Position numbers and translations under genes: made by a program
Assembly: GCA_964616755.1 (NCBI GenBank)
Contig: CAZTSI010000007.1
Span: forward strand, 39,872 to 103,871
Reading direction: 5' to 3'
Length of the DNA stretch: 64,000 bases
From: CAYNFR01 sp964616755
GTDB taxonomy: Bacteria > Bacteroidota > Bacteroidia > Chitinophagales > Saprospiraceae
Notes under the pieces: model-generated
The model's database searches: none
What the model saw: the letters and a program-made list of their open reading frames with translations, nothing else
What the model was told of the DNA's origin: nothing
Shown here: positions 1 through 7,845 of the stretch, in pieces
How positions within the stretch are numbered: position 1 is the first letter of the stretch
How the letters are laid out: every line of letters begins with the position of its first letter

Positions 1-52
1 TAAATGCTGATGCCAGTAAGCGCTCTTTAAGTTGATACCATTTGAGTTTCAA
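1..52 (-). CDS. Possible 5' end of an unidentified gene, cut by the window edge
   Basis: A minus-strand frame opens with TTG at 52-50 and runs without a stop to position 1, giving 17 codons (first residues LKLKWYQLKERLL). It begins 6 bases after the stop of the thioesterase gene and would be the next gene of that operon. The stretch is rich in Leu, Lys and Arg, as the amino terminus of a membrane or DNA-associated protein can be, but it is too short to assign a family. The TTG start is an inference, since there is no ATG in this frame inside the window. Confidence 0.25.
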   Translation of the reverse strand, partial: MKLKWYQLKERLLASAF

Positions 53-58
53 GCTCAG

Positions 59-469
59 TTATTTAAAGAATGGGGTAATTTTTTCAGAGAAATAAGGAGG
101 ACAAGAAATACGCTTGTTAAGTTTTGTATCAATAAAAAAAAGTTTCACTAAGCCTTCTGCCAATAATTTGCCCTCTTGGTTATAAATCTCATGATCGAAT
201 TGGATCATTTTCGTCGGCATCTCTTTAAGAAAAGTGTGGATGTCTAAAAGGTCATCATATAGGGCAGAGCGCTTATAGGTAGTCTCTAACCGCAAGACGG
301 GCATGATAATATTAAATTCATCTTCGAGGCTTTTATAGCTAATACCAAATTGACGAATAAACTCTGCGCGCCCTATTTCATATAACTTAGCGTAGTGACC
401 ATAATACAAAAAACCCATGCGATCCGTATCTGCATAACGCACCCTCATCTGATATATATGTTGCATCAT
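59..469 (-). CDS. Acyl-CoA thioesterase, YbgC/4-hydroxybenzoyl-CoA thioesterase family
   Basis: This 136-residue protein is the usual length of a single hot-dog-fold thioesterase, which hydrolyses acyl-CoA thioesters in the cytoplasm. The N-terminal signature RYADTDRMGFLYYGHY (residues 10-25) is the 4HBT/YbgC motif, with the catalytic Asp at residue 16. Its ATG overlaps the stop of the upstream arginine deiminase gene in an ATGA arrangement, so the two are probably translationally coupled. Initiation could be at either of two consecutive ATG codons (469 or 466). In proteobacteria YbgC sits with tol-pal, but no tol genes are seen here, so the physiological substrate is unknown. Confidence 0.85.
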   Translation of the reverse strand: MMQHIYQMRVRYADTDRMGFLYYGHYAKLYEIGRAEFIRQFGISYKSLEDEFNIIMPVLRLETTYKRSALYDDLLDIHTFLKEMPTKMIQFDHEIYNQEGKLLAEGLVKLFFIDTKLNKRISCPPYFSEKITPFFK

Positions 470-1722
470 AGTTGATTTCTTTCAATCGGACATGTCATAC
501 AATGCGATCCGCCTCTCGCTCTTGATAACTCCGCAGAAGGGATGGTAATGACACTCTTTTTTAGTTTTTTTATGTACTGATTGTCAGCAATGGAAAAACG
601 AATCAATTCAGCGGCATCTACTATGCGATACCCAGCTTCTTCAAACGCTCTCAAGGTTTTTAAGTTACGATCATACGAGATGGCAACGCCAGGCCGAACC
701 GCGACTAGGTTGCAACTATCCGTCCATTGTTCACGCTCCTGAAACGGGCTCACACCACCTCCCGAAAAAACAAATCTAAAGTCTGGATTGATCTCCCCAA
801 TCATAAAATCTTTTATAGATGGATAGATCTCTTGTTCACCATTCATGCGATAAACAATAACATTTGAGCCTTCACCATCATACACAATTGGCTTGTGGCA
901 AGCGATCAGATCATAATCAATCATTGTAAAAAGAGTGTCAATGTGCATATAGCTACGCTCATTCGGAATATTGACTTGCACGACATTCTTCACTAATTGC
1001 TTAGAAAAAATAACCTCTTTTATTTTTTCGATGGCATAAGAGGTCGTTCGCTCGCTACACCCAATCAATAGATAATCTGGGTGAAGCATCATTATATCGC
1101 CGCCTTCAGCGCTGACCGCTTCGGCCCATTTAGACGGTGGGAATAACTCAAGATCATTTAGGTCAATGATATGCTTGTTGGCCTTGCTATTTGCAAAATA
1201 AGGATGATGTTCAAAAATAAAATGCGACAAGAGGTTTTCTCTATACCGCGCTTCCTTGGCCGCCTTGGTGATTAAGATATGATCCTTTATCGTCACCGCT
1301 ATATCACGGGTAAACATATAATTAGGGATAGGATCAAATAAAATTCGATCATCTTCTGAAAGATAACCGGTAATTAGCAGCCGTGCTAAATCTCTGCTAT
1401 CTAAGCCATTAAAATAGCGCGAAAATGATTTTGGTAGTTCCTCAAATTCGAGAACATCAGCTATTAACTTATTTTTGGCGTCTTCAGAACATCCGATACT
1501 CTCCTCGATCAGGTCTTCTACTTCCAAGACATTTTCTTGACCAATAAAGAGTTTAATAATTCGATCAAAAATGCGATACTCCTCGTTCATTAAGGGATAA
1601 TAAACTATATCATCAAACAGAAGACTCTCAGCCCTTTTTGGCGAAATACGGCTGATACCTTCATCTGGAAAATGAACAATTACTTTTTTTAAGTCACCAA
1701 TTTCATTGTCTACATATATCAT
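466..1722 (-). CDS. arcA: Arginine deiminase
   Basis: The 418-residue cytoplasmic protein belongs to the guanidino-group-modifying superfamily and should convert L-arginine to L-citrulline and ammonia. Diagnostic motifs are present in order: FTRD (137-140), EGGD (206-209), the MHIDTLF segment with His260 and Asp262, and a C-terminal GGSHCMTCP (404-412) placing the nucleophile at Cys408, as in classical ArcA enzymes. Length matches the family (about 410-420). No ornithine carbamoyltransferase, carbamate kinase or arginine-ornithine antiporter lies in the window, so it is not in a standard arc operon. It is followed by the thioesterase gene with a 4-base overlap. Other amidinohydrolases are possible but less likely given the canonical C-terminus. 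Confidence 0.85.
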   Translation of the reverse strand: MIYVDNEIGDLKKVIVHFPDEGISRISPKRAESLLFDDIVYYPLMNEEYRIFDRIIKLFIGQENVLEVEDLIEESIGCSEDAKNKLIADVLEFEELPKSFSRYFNGLDSRDLARLLITGYLSEDDRILFDPIPNYMFTRDIAVTIKDHILITKAAKEARYRENLLSHFIFEHHPYFANSKANKHIIDLNDLELFPPSKWAEAVSAEGGDIMMLHPDYLLIGCSERTTSYAIEKIKEVIFSKQLVKNVVQVNIPNERSYMHIDTLFTMIDYDLIACHKPIVYDGEGSNVIVYRMNGEQEIYPSIKDFMIGEINPDFRFVFSGGGVSPFQEREQWTDSCNLVAVRPGVAISYDRNLKTLRAFEEAGYRIVDAAELIRFSIADNQYIKKLKKSVITIPSAELSRARGGSHCMTCPIERNQL

Positions 1723-1855
1723 AGCCTTTAGTTTATCTGCGACGAAGGTAGAGCAATTGGTGTTTATAAATTAGTTCTTTCAGCAAATTACAATAATAGG
1801 CCTCCTTAAGACTTTCTATTAAGGTGCATACGTTCTATTCTTTTCAATCAATCCA

Positions 1856-2650
1856 ATGAATAGGGAAATAGCTTTTTTTGACTCTGGTGTCGGAGGTTTA
1901 ACTGTACTGCATGCCTGTCGAAAGAGGATGCCTTCTGAGAACTACGTTTACGTCTCCGATAGTGTCAACGCGCCATATGGTGATAAGTCTAAAGAAGAAA
2001 TTGTATCCTTAACGGTAGAGGCGTTAGCCTGTATGCAGTCCCAAAACTTAAAAGCATTAGTGATCGCTTGCAATACAGTCACAAGTGCCGCCCTCGGCGA
2101 GTTGAGGAGTTTTTACTCTTTCCCTATTATTGGCATGGAGCCTGCTATAAAACCAGCCTTAGCTGCGAGTGATGATCGACGAATTCTTGTTCTGGCCACT
2201 CCATTTACCCTAGCCAATAAAAAATACCAAGATTTGGTCAATCTTTTGGACCGCGACCAATTAATCGATGCGGTACCTGCATTAGAATTAGTCGAGTTTG
2301 CAGAAGAGTTTGATTTTGATTCTCCACAACTCAAGCGATACATTCGACAATTGGTTGGATCAATTCAGTGGGAGTCCTACCACGCAGTGGTTTTAGGTTG
2401 TACTCATTTTCTATATTTCAGTAAGCAATTGCGGAAGTTTGTTCCACCACATATTGCGATTATCGATGGGGTACAAGGCACTATCCAACAATTGCAGCGG
2501 ATGATTGCTCGTAATCCTAGTTTTGACATAGGTCGATTGAAGTGTTTTGTGTCTGGTGTACAAATGGATTCTGAGGTATTAATGCCTTATCTGAATTTAT
2601 TAGACGGGGGCTTGATCCGTAGTAATTTCGGCTATACATCGCAACCATAA
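1856..2650 (+). CDS. murI: Glutamate racemase
   Basis: MurI interconverts L- and D-glutamate in the cytoplasm to supply D-Glu for peptidoglycan. The 264-residue protein starts with FFDSGVGGLTVL (Asp9), then has ACNTVTSAAL with catalytic Cys72, the GMEPAIKPAL segment, and VVLGCTHF with the second catalytic Cys182 and His184. Length is typical of the family. It is transcribed away from arcA, with 133 bases between the two starts, and converges on the rhomboid gene. No other peptidoglycan gene is adjacent. Confidence 0.95.
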   Translation: MNREIAFFDSGVGGLTVLHACRKRMPSENYVYVSDSVNAPYGDKSKEEIVSLTVEALACMQSQNLKALVIACNTVTSAALGELRSFYSFPIIGMEPAIKPALAASDDRRILVLATPFTLANKKYQDLVNLLDRDQLIDAVPALELVEFAEEFDFDSPQLKRYIRQLVGSIQWESYHAVVLGCTHFLYFSKQLRKFVPPHIAIIDGVQGTIQQLQRMIARNPSFDIGRLKCFVSGVQMDSEVLMPYLNLLDGGLIRSNFGYTSQP

Positions 2651-2699
2651 GTAAAACCTTTTATAGGCGGTAAGCGTTGAGAAGCCTACAAGGCCGAAA

Positions 2700-3338
2700 T
2701 CATCTCGGCTCGAAGGTGTCTCGAGGTAGATAGTGGCTTTCGGTCTCTTCCCATTCTGCAGAACTCATTTCGTCATCATCCAAACTATCTTTCATCCAAT
2801 AGGCTACTAATATACCAGACAAGGCTCCGAACAAATGACTTTCCCAAGAAATGCCTTTTTGATTGGGCAAAATTCCAAGAAAATAACCGCTATACAAGAC
2901 TGTAACTACTAGCGCCAAGATAATTGACTTGGCGTTGCGCCTAAACAATCCAGACCAAAAAATAAATGAAACAAAACCATAAACTACGCCGCTAGCTCCG
3001 ATATGAATGACGTTGCCTCTGGCCATCGCCCATACGGATAAGCCTGTCAAAAAATATATCAATATCATGCTGCTTATAGCAACCTTTCTAAAAAAGAATA
3101 AAATCATGCTCACCAATACGAACAGGGGAACAGAATTAGAAATCAAATGATGAAAACTACCATGAATGAATGCCGAAGTCAAAATTCCAATAAGTCCTCG
3201 ACTATCTCGAGGAAGGACGCCATACTGGTCTAAGGGTAAATCAAACATAAGCTTGAAAATATGCACTAGCCAAAGCGTCAATACAAGAAAAATGGGTATT
3301 TGAACAAGCTGCAAAAAATGACGATTGCTTGCTGCCAT
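2700..3338 (-). CDS. Rhomboid family intramembrane serine protease
   Basis: The 212-residue protein shows about six hydrophobic segments, the size of a minimal bacterial rhomboid that cleaves transmembrane substrates within the inner membrane. The catalytic serine is in GASG (Ser116) and the partner histidine in WESHLFGALSG (His168). The FIHGSFHHLISNS segment (57-69) carries the HxxxN motif of transmembrane helix 2. The C-terminal 30 residues are acidic and hydrophilic and probably cytoplasmic. Its ATG abuts the stop of the upstream gene (TAA at 3341-3339, ATG at 3338), so the two are almost certainly co-transcribed. The substrate is unknown. Confidence 0.88.
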   Translation of the reverse strand: MAASNRHFLQLVQIPIFLVLTLWLVHIFKLMFDLPLDQYGVLPRDSRGLIGILTSAFIHGSFHHLISNSVPLFVLVSMILFFFRKVAISSMILIYFLTGLSVWAMARGNVIHIGASGVVYGFVSFIFWSGLFRRNAKSIILALVVTVLYSGYFLGILPNQKGISWESHLFGALSGILVAYWMKDSLDDDEMSSAEWEETESHYLPRDTFEPR

Positions 3339-4001
3339 TTAGATATACCTCCTTCTGATTAATTGGATAAATTGCTGCGCTTTATTACGTTTTGAGGGGG
3401 AAGTCCAATTATATTTTGCCACAATATCGCGTGTCAGAAACGTTTTTGCTTCCTCCATAGATATTAAGCGATCAAGCGCTTCAATAGCAGTACTATAGGC
3501 CTGTTGATTGCCACCAAAGAGTTCATTAATCGTAAGTATTTTTTCGTTGATACTGAACGCTTTAGACAATTCTGTGAGGGCTTTGTCTCCAAATCGAGAA
3601 ACACTAGTAGAACTTTCTTCAAATAATTCTTCGACAGCCGGATCAAGCAACACTTTTGTTGAACTAGGGCTTGAAATTGGCTCTACTGTAGTCCGACGAA
3701 CGTTTTCTTGTTGAGAACCATCAGGCAAGTTTTGAACAATAACGTTCGGAGCATAAAAATCTTGAGTGGATACTCTGGATTGAGGCGTCGGTTGTATTTT
3801 TTCTGTATATGGTCGATGATAGTTGTCACCATTCATTGTTTCTTTAGGCTCTGCATGATCGACAATTGCTTCATAAAGTTCACGAATATATTGCAAGAGA
3901 AGGTCTCTTTCGAGTGACGAAAGCCCGCTGCTGATATTTACGCCGCTCTCATGAAGGGCGTTAATTTTTTTTAAGAGTATTTTTGATCTTGAGATGTTCA
4001 T
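3339..4001 (-). CDS. Conserved hypothetical protein with a Bacteroidota-type C-terminal domain
   Basis: This 220-residue protein has no signal peptide or membrane segment. Residues 1-50 look helical. Residues 55-130 are polar and low in complexity, rich in Ser, Thr, Pro and Gln, and probably disordered. The C-terminal 80 residues (around LSKAFSINEKILTINELFGG, then a segment ending AKYNW) resemble a conserved C-terminal domain that I recall from uncharacterised Bacteroidota proteins. I cannot name a function. It directly abuts the rhomboid gene downstream, which suggests a shared mRNA but does not by itself indicate a shared role. Confidence 0.7.
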   Translation of the reverse strand: MNISRSKILLKKINALHESGVNISSGLSSLERDLLLQYIRELYEAIVDHAEPKETMNGDNYHRPYTEKIQPTPQSRVSTQDFYAPNVIVQNLPDGSQQENVRRTTVEPISSPSSTKVLLDPAVEELFEESSTSVSRFGDKALTELSKAFSINEKILTINELFGGNQQAYSTAIEALDRLISMEEAKTFLTRDIVAKYNWTSPSKRNKAQQFIQLIRRRYI

Positions 4002-4102
4002 TAGTCTTTTAGAATAAAAGGAATAGAATATTGAATTTCTTTAATATCGTACGACAATATAAAACATAGATTGTGGTCAAGATAGTATAAAAAATAGTAG
4101 AT

Positions 4103-4696
4103 ATGTTTTTAGAACCAGGCTTTGGCCGTCAACGACAAGGTTGGATTGAACTGATTACCGGATGTATGTTTAGTGGTAAAACAGAAGAACTCATTCGACG
4201 AGTTAAGCGCGCGACCATTGCAGGACAGCAAGTGATATTGTTTAAACCTCACATGGATGTGCGCTATAGCAAGGATCATGTAGTGTCTCATGACAGCAAT
4301 CGCCTTGCCTCTGTAGTAGTGCAATCTTCTAAACAAATGTTAGAATGGACGGATGATTTTACGGTGGTAGGTATTGATGAAGCGCAGTTTTTTGATGACT
4401 ATTTAACTGTTATTGCGCCGCGGCTTGCGCTAGAAGGGAAAAGAGTCATCATTGCCGGATTAGATCTCGACTATAGAGGCGTGCCTTTTGGGCCAATGCC
4501 CAATCTTATGGCCTTAGCCGAATACGTCACCAAAGTGCATGCTATTTGTCCTCACTGCGGGAATTTGGCCAATCATTCTTATCGCTATGATCAAAATGAG
4601 GATACCATTCTGCTTGGAGAAAAGGAGAGCTACGAACCACGTTGTCGCAAATGTTTTGCCATGGGTAATATTATTGATTTTAGGTCCAAATCGTAA
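4103..4696 (+). CDS. tdk: Thymidine kinase, type II
   Basis: This enzyme phosphorylates thymidine to dTMP in the salvage pathway. The 197-residue protein has the P-loop TGCMFSGKTEE (19-29), a Walker-B-like GIDEAQFFDD (90-99), and a lasso-domain zinc site formed by CPHC (Cys149, Cys152) and CRKC (Cys181, Cys184). Length fits the family (about 190-200). The start has two arguments in its favour: it is the first ATG, and the protein begins a short distance before the P-loop. The 3' end overlaps the convergent acyltransferase gene by 17 bases. Confidence 0.95.
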   Translation: MFLEPGFGRQRQGWIELITGCMFSGKTEELIRRVKRATIAGQQVILFKPHMDVRYSKDHVVSHDSNRLASVVVQSSKQMLEWTDDFTVVGIDEAQFFDDYLTVIAPRLALEGKRVIIAGLDLDYRGVPFGPMPNLMALAEYVTKVHAICPHCGNLANHSYRYDQNEDTILLGEKESYEPRCRKCFAMGNIIDFRSKS

Positions 4697-5708
4697 GACG
4701 CCGCTTGTATTCTCCTTTGGCCAATAAAGACATTATACATATTAAAAGCACGACAATAACCCAAGGCCAAGAAAGAACAAATGCACTTGCTATGCCTACG
4801 AATAACCAATAGATCGGATAGAAAAAGAGCGAAAGAATAAACCTTACTGAAGCTAAGAATTGAGTCCCGATGAGGCGCTGAGTAAAATAATGTATTAGCA
4901 CGACAACAGGTAAATTAGGGATGCTAAGTATTGGTACCCACCAAGCAGAGAGCGTACTTTTTTTATCTAAAGAGTTTGAAGAATTTAATAATTGCTTCAA
5001 TGCTGACCAAGAATGCTTGCGCGAAGCATTTCTCAACAAGGCTAAATTTTGTTCGGTAGCATTATCTTTATCGGCCAAAAGCATCTGACAGCTAAGTTCG
5101 TCAGCTAGAGTTTTTGTCAAGGAGGTTAGGCCTTTATTCTTGTGGATAGCTATCTTCTCTTCAAAATCTCTTACTCGAATGGCCTTTCCGAAGGATAAAA
5201 CAACTCGATGTCTTGGAGCCTCGTGGTGAAAATAGTTAATACCTGTTGGAACGATCCAAACATCCTGGGGGATATTGTCTTGAGCTTGTGCAGCCAATCG
5301 TGCAGTACCTTTAGTCAAGGATCGCAAGTGATACCCAGGAGCCATATTCCCTTCAGGAAATATTAATACTGCTTCATTTTGCGCTAGTATTTTTTCGCAC
5401 CGATTGAAGATCTCTTCATTTTTACCAAGATTTTCGTACCCGTCGCGCATTCTGTAGACAGGCATCATATGAAGCGCACGGAGTATTGCGATATATGGCT
5501 TGACAAATACGTCAGATCTCGTCAAAAAATGGACATCCACATCCATGATCGAGCCTATTATAATAGCATCGAGAAAGGCATTTTGATGATTTGGGGCGAT
5601 GATCATTGGCTGTCCATGAGGCAGATTATCTCGCCCTAGCACGGTCAATTCACCAAAATAAATGGGCAAGGAAAAGCGCCCCAAGTATTTTACTATTAAA
5701 TACAACAT
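4680..5708 (-). CDS. Membrane glycerol-phosphate acyltransferase family protein
   Basis: The 342-residue protein is an acyltransferase of the PlsC superfamily, expected to esterify a lysophospholipid or glycerol phosphate at the inner membrane. The catalytic block is PNHQNAFLDAI (39-49), where His and Asp are five residues apart (HX5D) instead of the usual HX4D. FPEGN follows near residue 118. The C-terminal third has two or three membrane helices. The HX5D spacing and the FPEGN block recall the yeast Gpt2/Sct1 type (from memory, not searched). It diverges from the desaturase gene, so the pair may form a lipid-modification locus. Confidence 0.82.
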   Translation of the reverse strand: MLYLIVKYLGRFSLPIYFGELTVLGRDNLPHGQPMIIAPNHQNAFLDAIIIGSIMDVDVHFLTRSDVFVKPYIAILRALHMMPVYRMRDGYENLGKNEEIFNRCEKILAQNEAVLIFPEGNMAPGYHLRSLTKGTARLAAQAQDNIPQDVWIVPTGINYFHHEAPRHRVVLSFGKAIRVRDFEEKIAIHKNKGLTSLTKTLADELSCQMLLADKDNATEQNLALLRNASRKHSWSALKQLLNSSNSLDKKSTLSAWWVPILSIPNLPVVVLIHYFTQRLIGTQFLASVRFILSLFFYPIYWLFVGIASAFVLSWPWVIVVLLICIMSLLAKGEYKRRLTIWT

Positions 5709-5827
5709 ATGCTACAATTCGTGTCAATGTAAATAATTGCACCAAAATGTGTGCTCAGGAGAGCAAACTATTCTTAATATAAATGATATAATTCCAAAAT
5801 AAGCCACCCCAAATGCGTGACATCGAC

Positions 5828-5835
5828 TAGTTTTG
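5828..5835 (+). promoter_or_regulatory. Candidate -7 promoter element of the desaturase gene
   Basis: TAGTTTTG matches the Bacteroidota -7 consensus TAnnTTTG and lies 25 bases before the ATG at 5861. No TTTG is found at the expected 19-base upstream spacing, so only half of the promoter is supported. Confidence 0.35.
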
Positions 5836-5860
5836 TGGTTTAGCTAAGTAAACAGATTTA

Positions 5861-6889
5861 ATGGGACCATTTATTGATGAATTTAATCATTCAGACTCAG
5901 CAGAGCCACATATTGACCGGACTAAGCAAATATTAAGCAAGTATCCAGAGATCAAAAAACTGATGGGTCGTAATATCAACACTTTTTGGTTTATTCTTGG
6001 AGTGGTTGCATTACAGTTGTTAATTGCCTATAGCGTTAAGGACTTAGCATGGTATTGGGTTTTGGTTATCGCGTGGTGTGTTGGCGCATTTGCTAATCAT
6101 GCGCTTTTTGTCTTAATTCATGAGTGCACACATAACATGGTATTTAAAAATCGTTTGGCAAATATCTGGGCGGGCATTTTGTGTGATTTACCAAATGCAT
6201 TTCCGAGCTCGGCTGGATTTAGAAAATATCATTTGAAACATCACGCCTTTCAAGGACATTATGACATTGATGCAGATATTCCAAGCCGATGGGAGGCACG
6301 GTTGATTGGCCATACCTTTGTAGGAAAAGCCTTTTGGTTACTGTTTTTTCCTTTGTTTCAGTTATTGAGACCCCCGCGTCTTAACGAGATTAATTTTAAT
6401 AACAAGTGGATTTGGATCAACTTGGTATCGGTACTTGTCGTTGATGCATTAATCTTATACTTTTTTGGTTGGGTGGCTATTCTTTACTTAGTAGCTTCGT
6501 TCTTCTTTTCTGTAGGGCTTCACCCAGTAGGTGGGCGATGGATTCAAGAACATTATTTAGTCGCACCCCCTCAAGAAACCTATAGTTATTATGGCCCTCT
6601 CAATCTAATTGCCTTTAATGTTGGTTATCATAATGAACATCATGACTTCAGCTATGTGCCATGGAACAAGTTGCCAAAAATAAGAGCTATAGCTCCCGAG
6701 TTTTATAATAATTTAGTCTACCATACGTCATGGGCTAGCTTAGTGTGGAAGTTTTTGACAAATGGTAATCTATCCCTGTTTTCTCGCACTATTAGAGAAG
6801 ACAGAGGTGGGGTAAAAGTGAATAAGTACGATGAGTCCGATTTCTTTGAAGGTATGACGGCCAAAGAGAAATTGGCAGTCACAAACTAA
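5861..6889 (+). CDS. Fatty acid desaturase of the sphingolipid delta-4 desaturase (DES1) type
   Basis: The 342-residue membrane protein has the three histidine boxes of di-iron desaturases: HECTH (87-91), HLKHH (124-128) and HNEHH (257-261). Two features point specifically to dihydroceramide delta-4 desaturases. One is an N-terminal block before the first helix (DRTKQILSKYPEIKKLMGR, 19-37). The other is the block from ETYSYYGPLN (239-248) through FNVGYHNEHHDF (252-263), which is nearly identical to what I recall of animal DEGS1. Length is close to DEGS1 (about 323), with a short extra C-terminal tail. The likely reaction is introduction of a trans-4 double bond into a sphingoid base; Bacteroidota are known to make dihydroceramide lipids. 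It is divergent from an acyltransferase gene. The substrate is inferred, not shown. Confidence 0.82.
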   Translation: MGPFIDEFNHSDSAEPHIDRTKQILSKYPEIKKLMGRNINTFWFILGVVALQLLIAYSVKDLAWYWVLVIAWCVGAFANHALFVLIHECTHNMVFKNRLANIWAGILCDLPNAFPSSAGFRKYHLKHHAFQGHYDIDADIPSRWEARLIGHTFVGKAFWLLFFPLFQLLRPPRLNEINFNNKWIWINLVSVLVVDALILYFFGWVAILYLVASFFFSVGLHPVGGRWIQEHYLVAPPQETYSYYGPLNLIAFNVGYHNEHHDFSYVPWNKLPKIRAIAPEFYNNLVYHTSWASLVWKFLTNGNLSLFSRTIREDRGGVKVNKYDESDFFEGMTAKEKLAVTN

Positions 6890-6905
6890 TAGCTCTAATC
6901 CAAGT

Positions 6906-7361
6906 TTAAAAATCGTTCTCAATAGAAAGTACTTCCCAAGTATGATCATGCAACAATCGTACTTGGGCCAGAAAAATAAAAGGTGCATTTGCGCCCCACT
7001 CAGCGGGGCTGATCATTGACAAAAGCCATTTCCCTTCTTCTTTTTGGTAGAGATGATATTTCTGACCCATCACGGGTTTAAAGCCACAATCTGCCAAATA
7101 AATTTTTTCCGACACATTAATGCGATCATGAATACCTTGTGCTTGCTGAATAAGTTTTTCTACCTGTTCTTTAATTTGATGTAGTTGTGAGTCCGTTTGT
7201 TCATACATGGCAGTCATCGCATTACCTTTGACCCTGCCTTGATCCATAGGTCGAATAATGGCACTACCAACAGTATGTGCGTATGGTAATAAATGAGGAT
7301 TTTCTGCTATTTTGTCGGGATCAATTGGGTTAAAGGTTCTTTTATTTGTAATTTCTGCCAT
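6906..7361 (-). CDS. DUF2452 domain-containing protein
   Basis: The 151-residue soluble protein matches what I recognise as the DUF2452 family. It has an N-terminal NPIDPDKIAENPHLLPYAH segment, a central amphipathic helix (about residues 50-80), and a C-terminal KYHLYQKEEGKWLLSMISP block. No catalytic residues or targeting signal are visible, and the function is unknown. The gene starts one base after the stop of the DUF1801-like gene and converges on the desaturase with a 16-base gap. Confidence 0.75.
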   Translation of the reverse strand: MAEITNKRTFNPIDPDKIAENPHLLPYAHTVGSAIIRPMDQGRVKGNAMTAMYEQTDSQLHQIKEQVEKLIQQAQGIHDRINVSEKIYLADCGFKPVMGQKYHLYQKEEGKWLLSMISPAEWGANAPFIFLAQVRLLHDHTWEVLSIENDF

Positions 7362-7362
7362 A

Positions 7363-7713
7363 CTATTTCTGGTTTCTTCTTTCGTTTAACATAACGGCGT
7401 CAAAAAGGATTAGATTGAACGCATCATTTGTGAGATCTGCTGTGGAGTGAATGTAATATTTAGCCACCAATTTTAGATCCTTTTTTATCAAAAGTGGCTG
7501 ATGCGGGAGCTCTTGACCGCGATAAAATCCTATATAGATCGATGCTTGGTGCTTGTTTAAATAGCATAAATTGCCTAAGTATTCATAAAATGGCACACCC
7601 CATTTCATACTAAATCGAACTTCAGGAAGGTATTGAAGAAGGGTATCATGCGCCATTATTATCAAATGTTGTTGATGTGATGTCAAGGGCTCGAGAAAGT
7701 GATCAAAAAACAT
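7363..7713 (-). CDS. DUF1801-type small protein
   Basis: This 116-residue protein resembles the DUF1801/YdhG fold. An N-terminal helix leads into RFSMKWGVPFYEY, followed by a NLCYLNKHQASIYIGFYRG strand pair, and it has a basic C-terminus. Members are small soluble proteins of undefined function, sometimes linked to iron or frataxin-like folds, and nothing in this sequence shows which. It is the first gene of a two-gene unit with the DUF2452 gene. Confidence 0.7.
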   Translation of the reverse strand: MFFDHFLEPLTSHQQHLIIMAHDTLLQYLPEVRFSMKWGVPFYEYLGNLCYLNKHQASIYIGFYRGQELPHQPLLIKKDLKLVAKYYIHSTADLTNDAFNLILFDAVMLNERRNQK

Positions 7714-7782
7714 AATCGTATTAATTCATTTACATTCAGACAATAACAAATTAATTATTATCGTAATATGTATTATTTCTAT

Positions 7783-7790
7783 TAAATTTG
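7783..7790 (+). promoter_or_regulatory. Candidate -7 promoter element of the exbB-exbD operon
   Basis: TAAATTTG fits TAnnTTTG. With transcription starting about seven bases downstream, a GTG at 7798 would sit at the transcript 5' end, which supports the ATG at 7846 as the true exbB start. The -33 region is a poor match. Confidence 0.42.
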
Positions 7791-7845
7791 TCGCCGCGTG
7801 TATGTGCACGCACGATTTCTAACGTTAAGTACAAAATTATTTATA

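Noticed and set aside
7798..7845. GTG start extending ExbB by 16 residues
   Set aside because: The candidate -7 promoter element at 7783-7790 would leave no leader; the ATG at 7846 is preferred.
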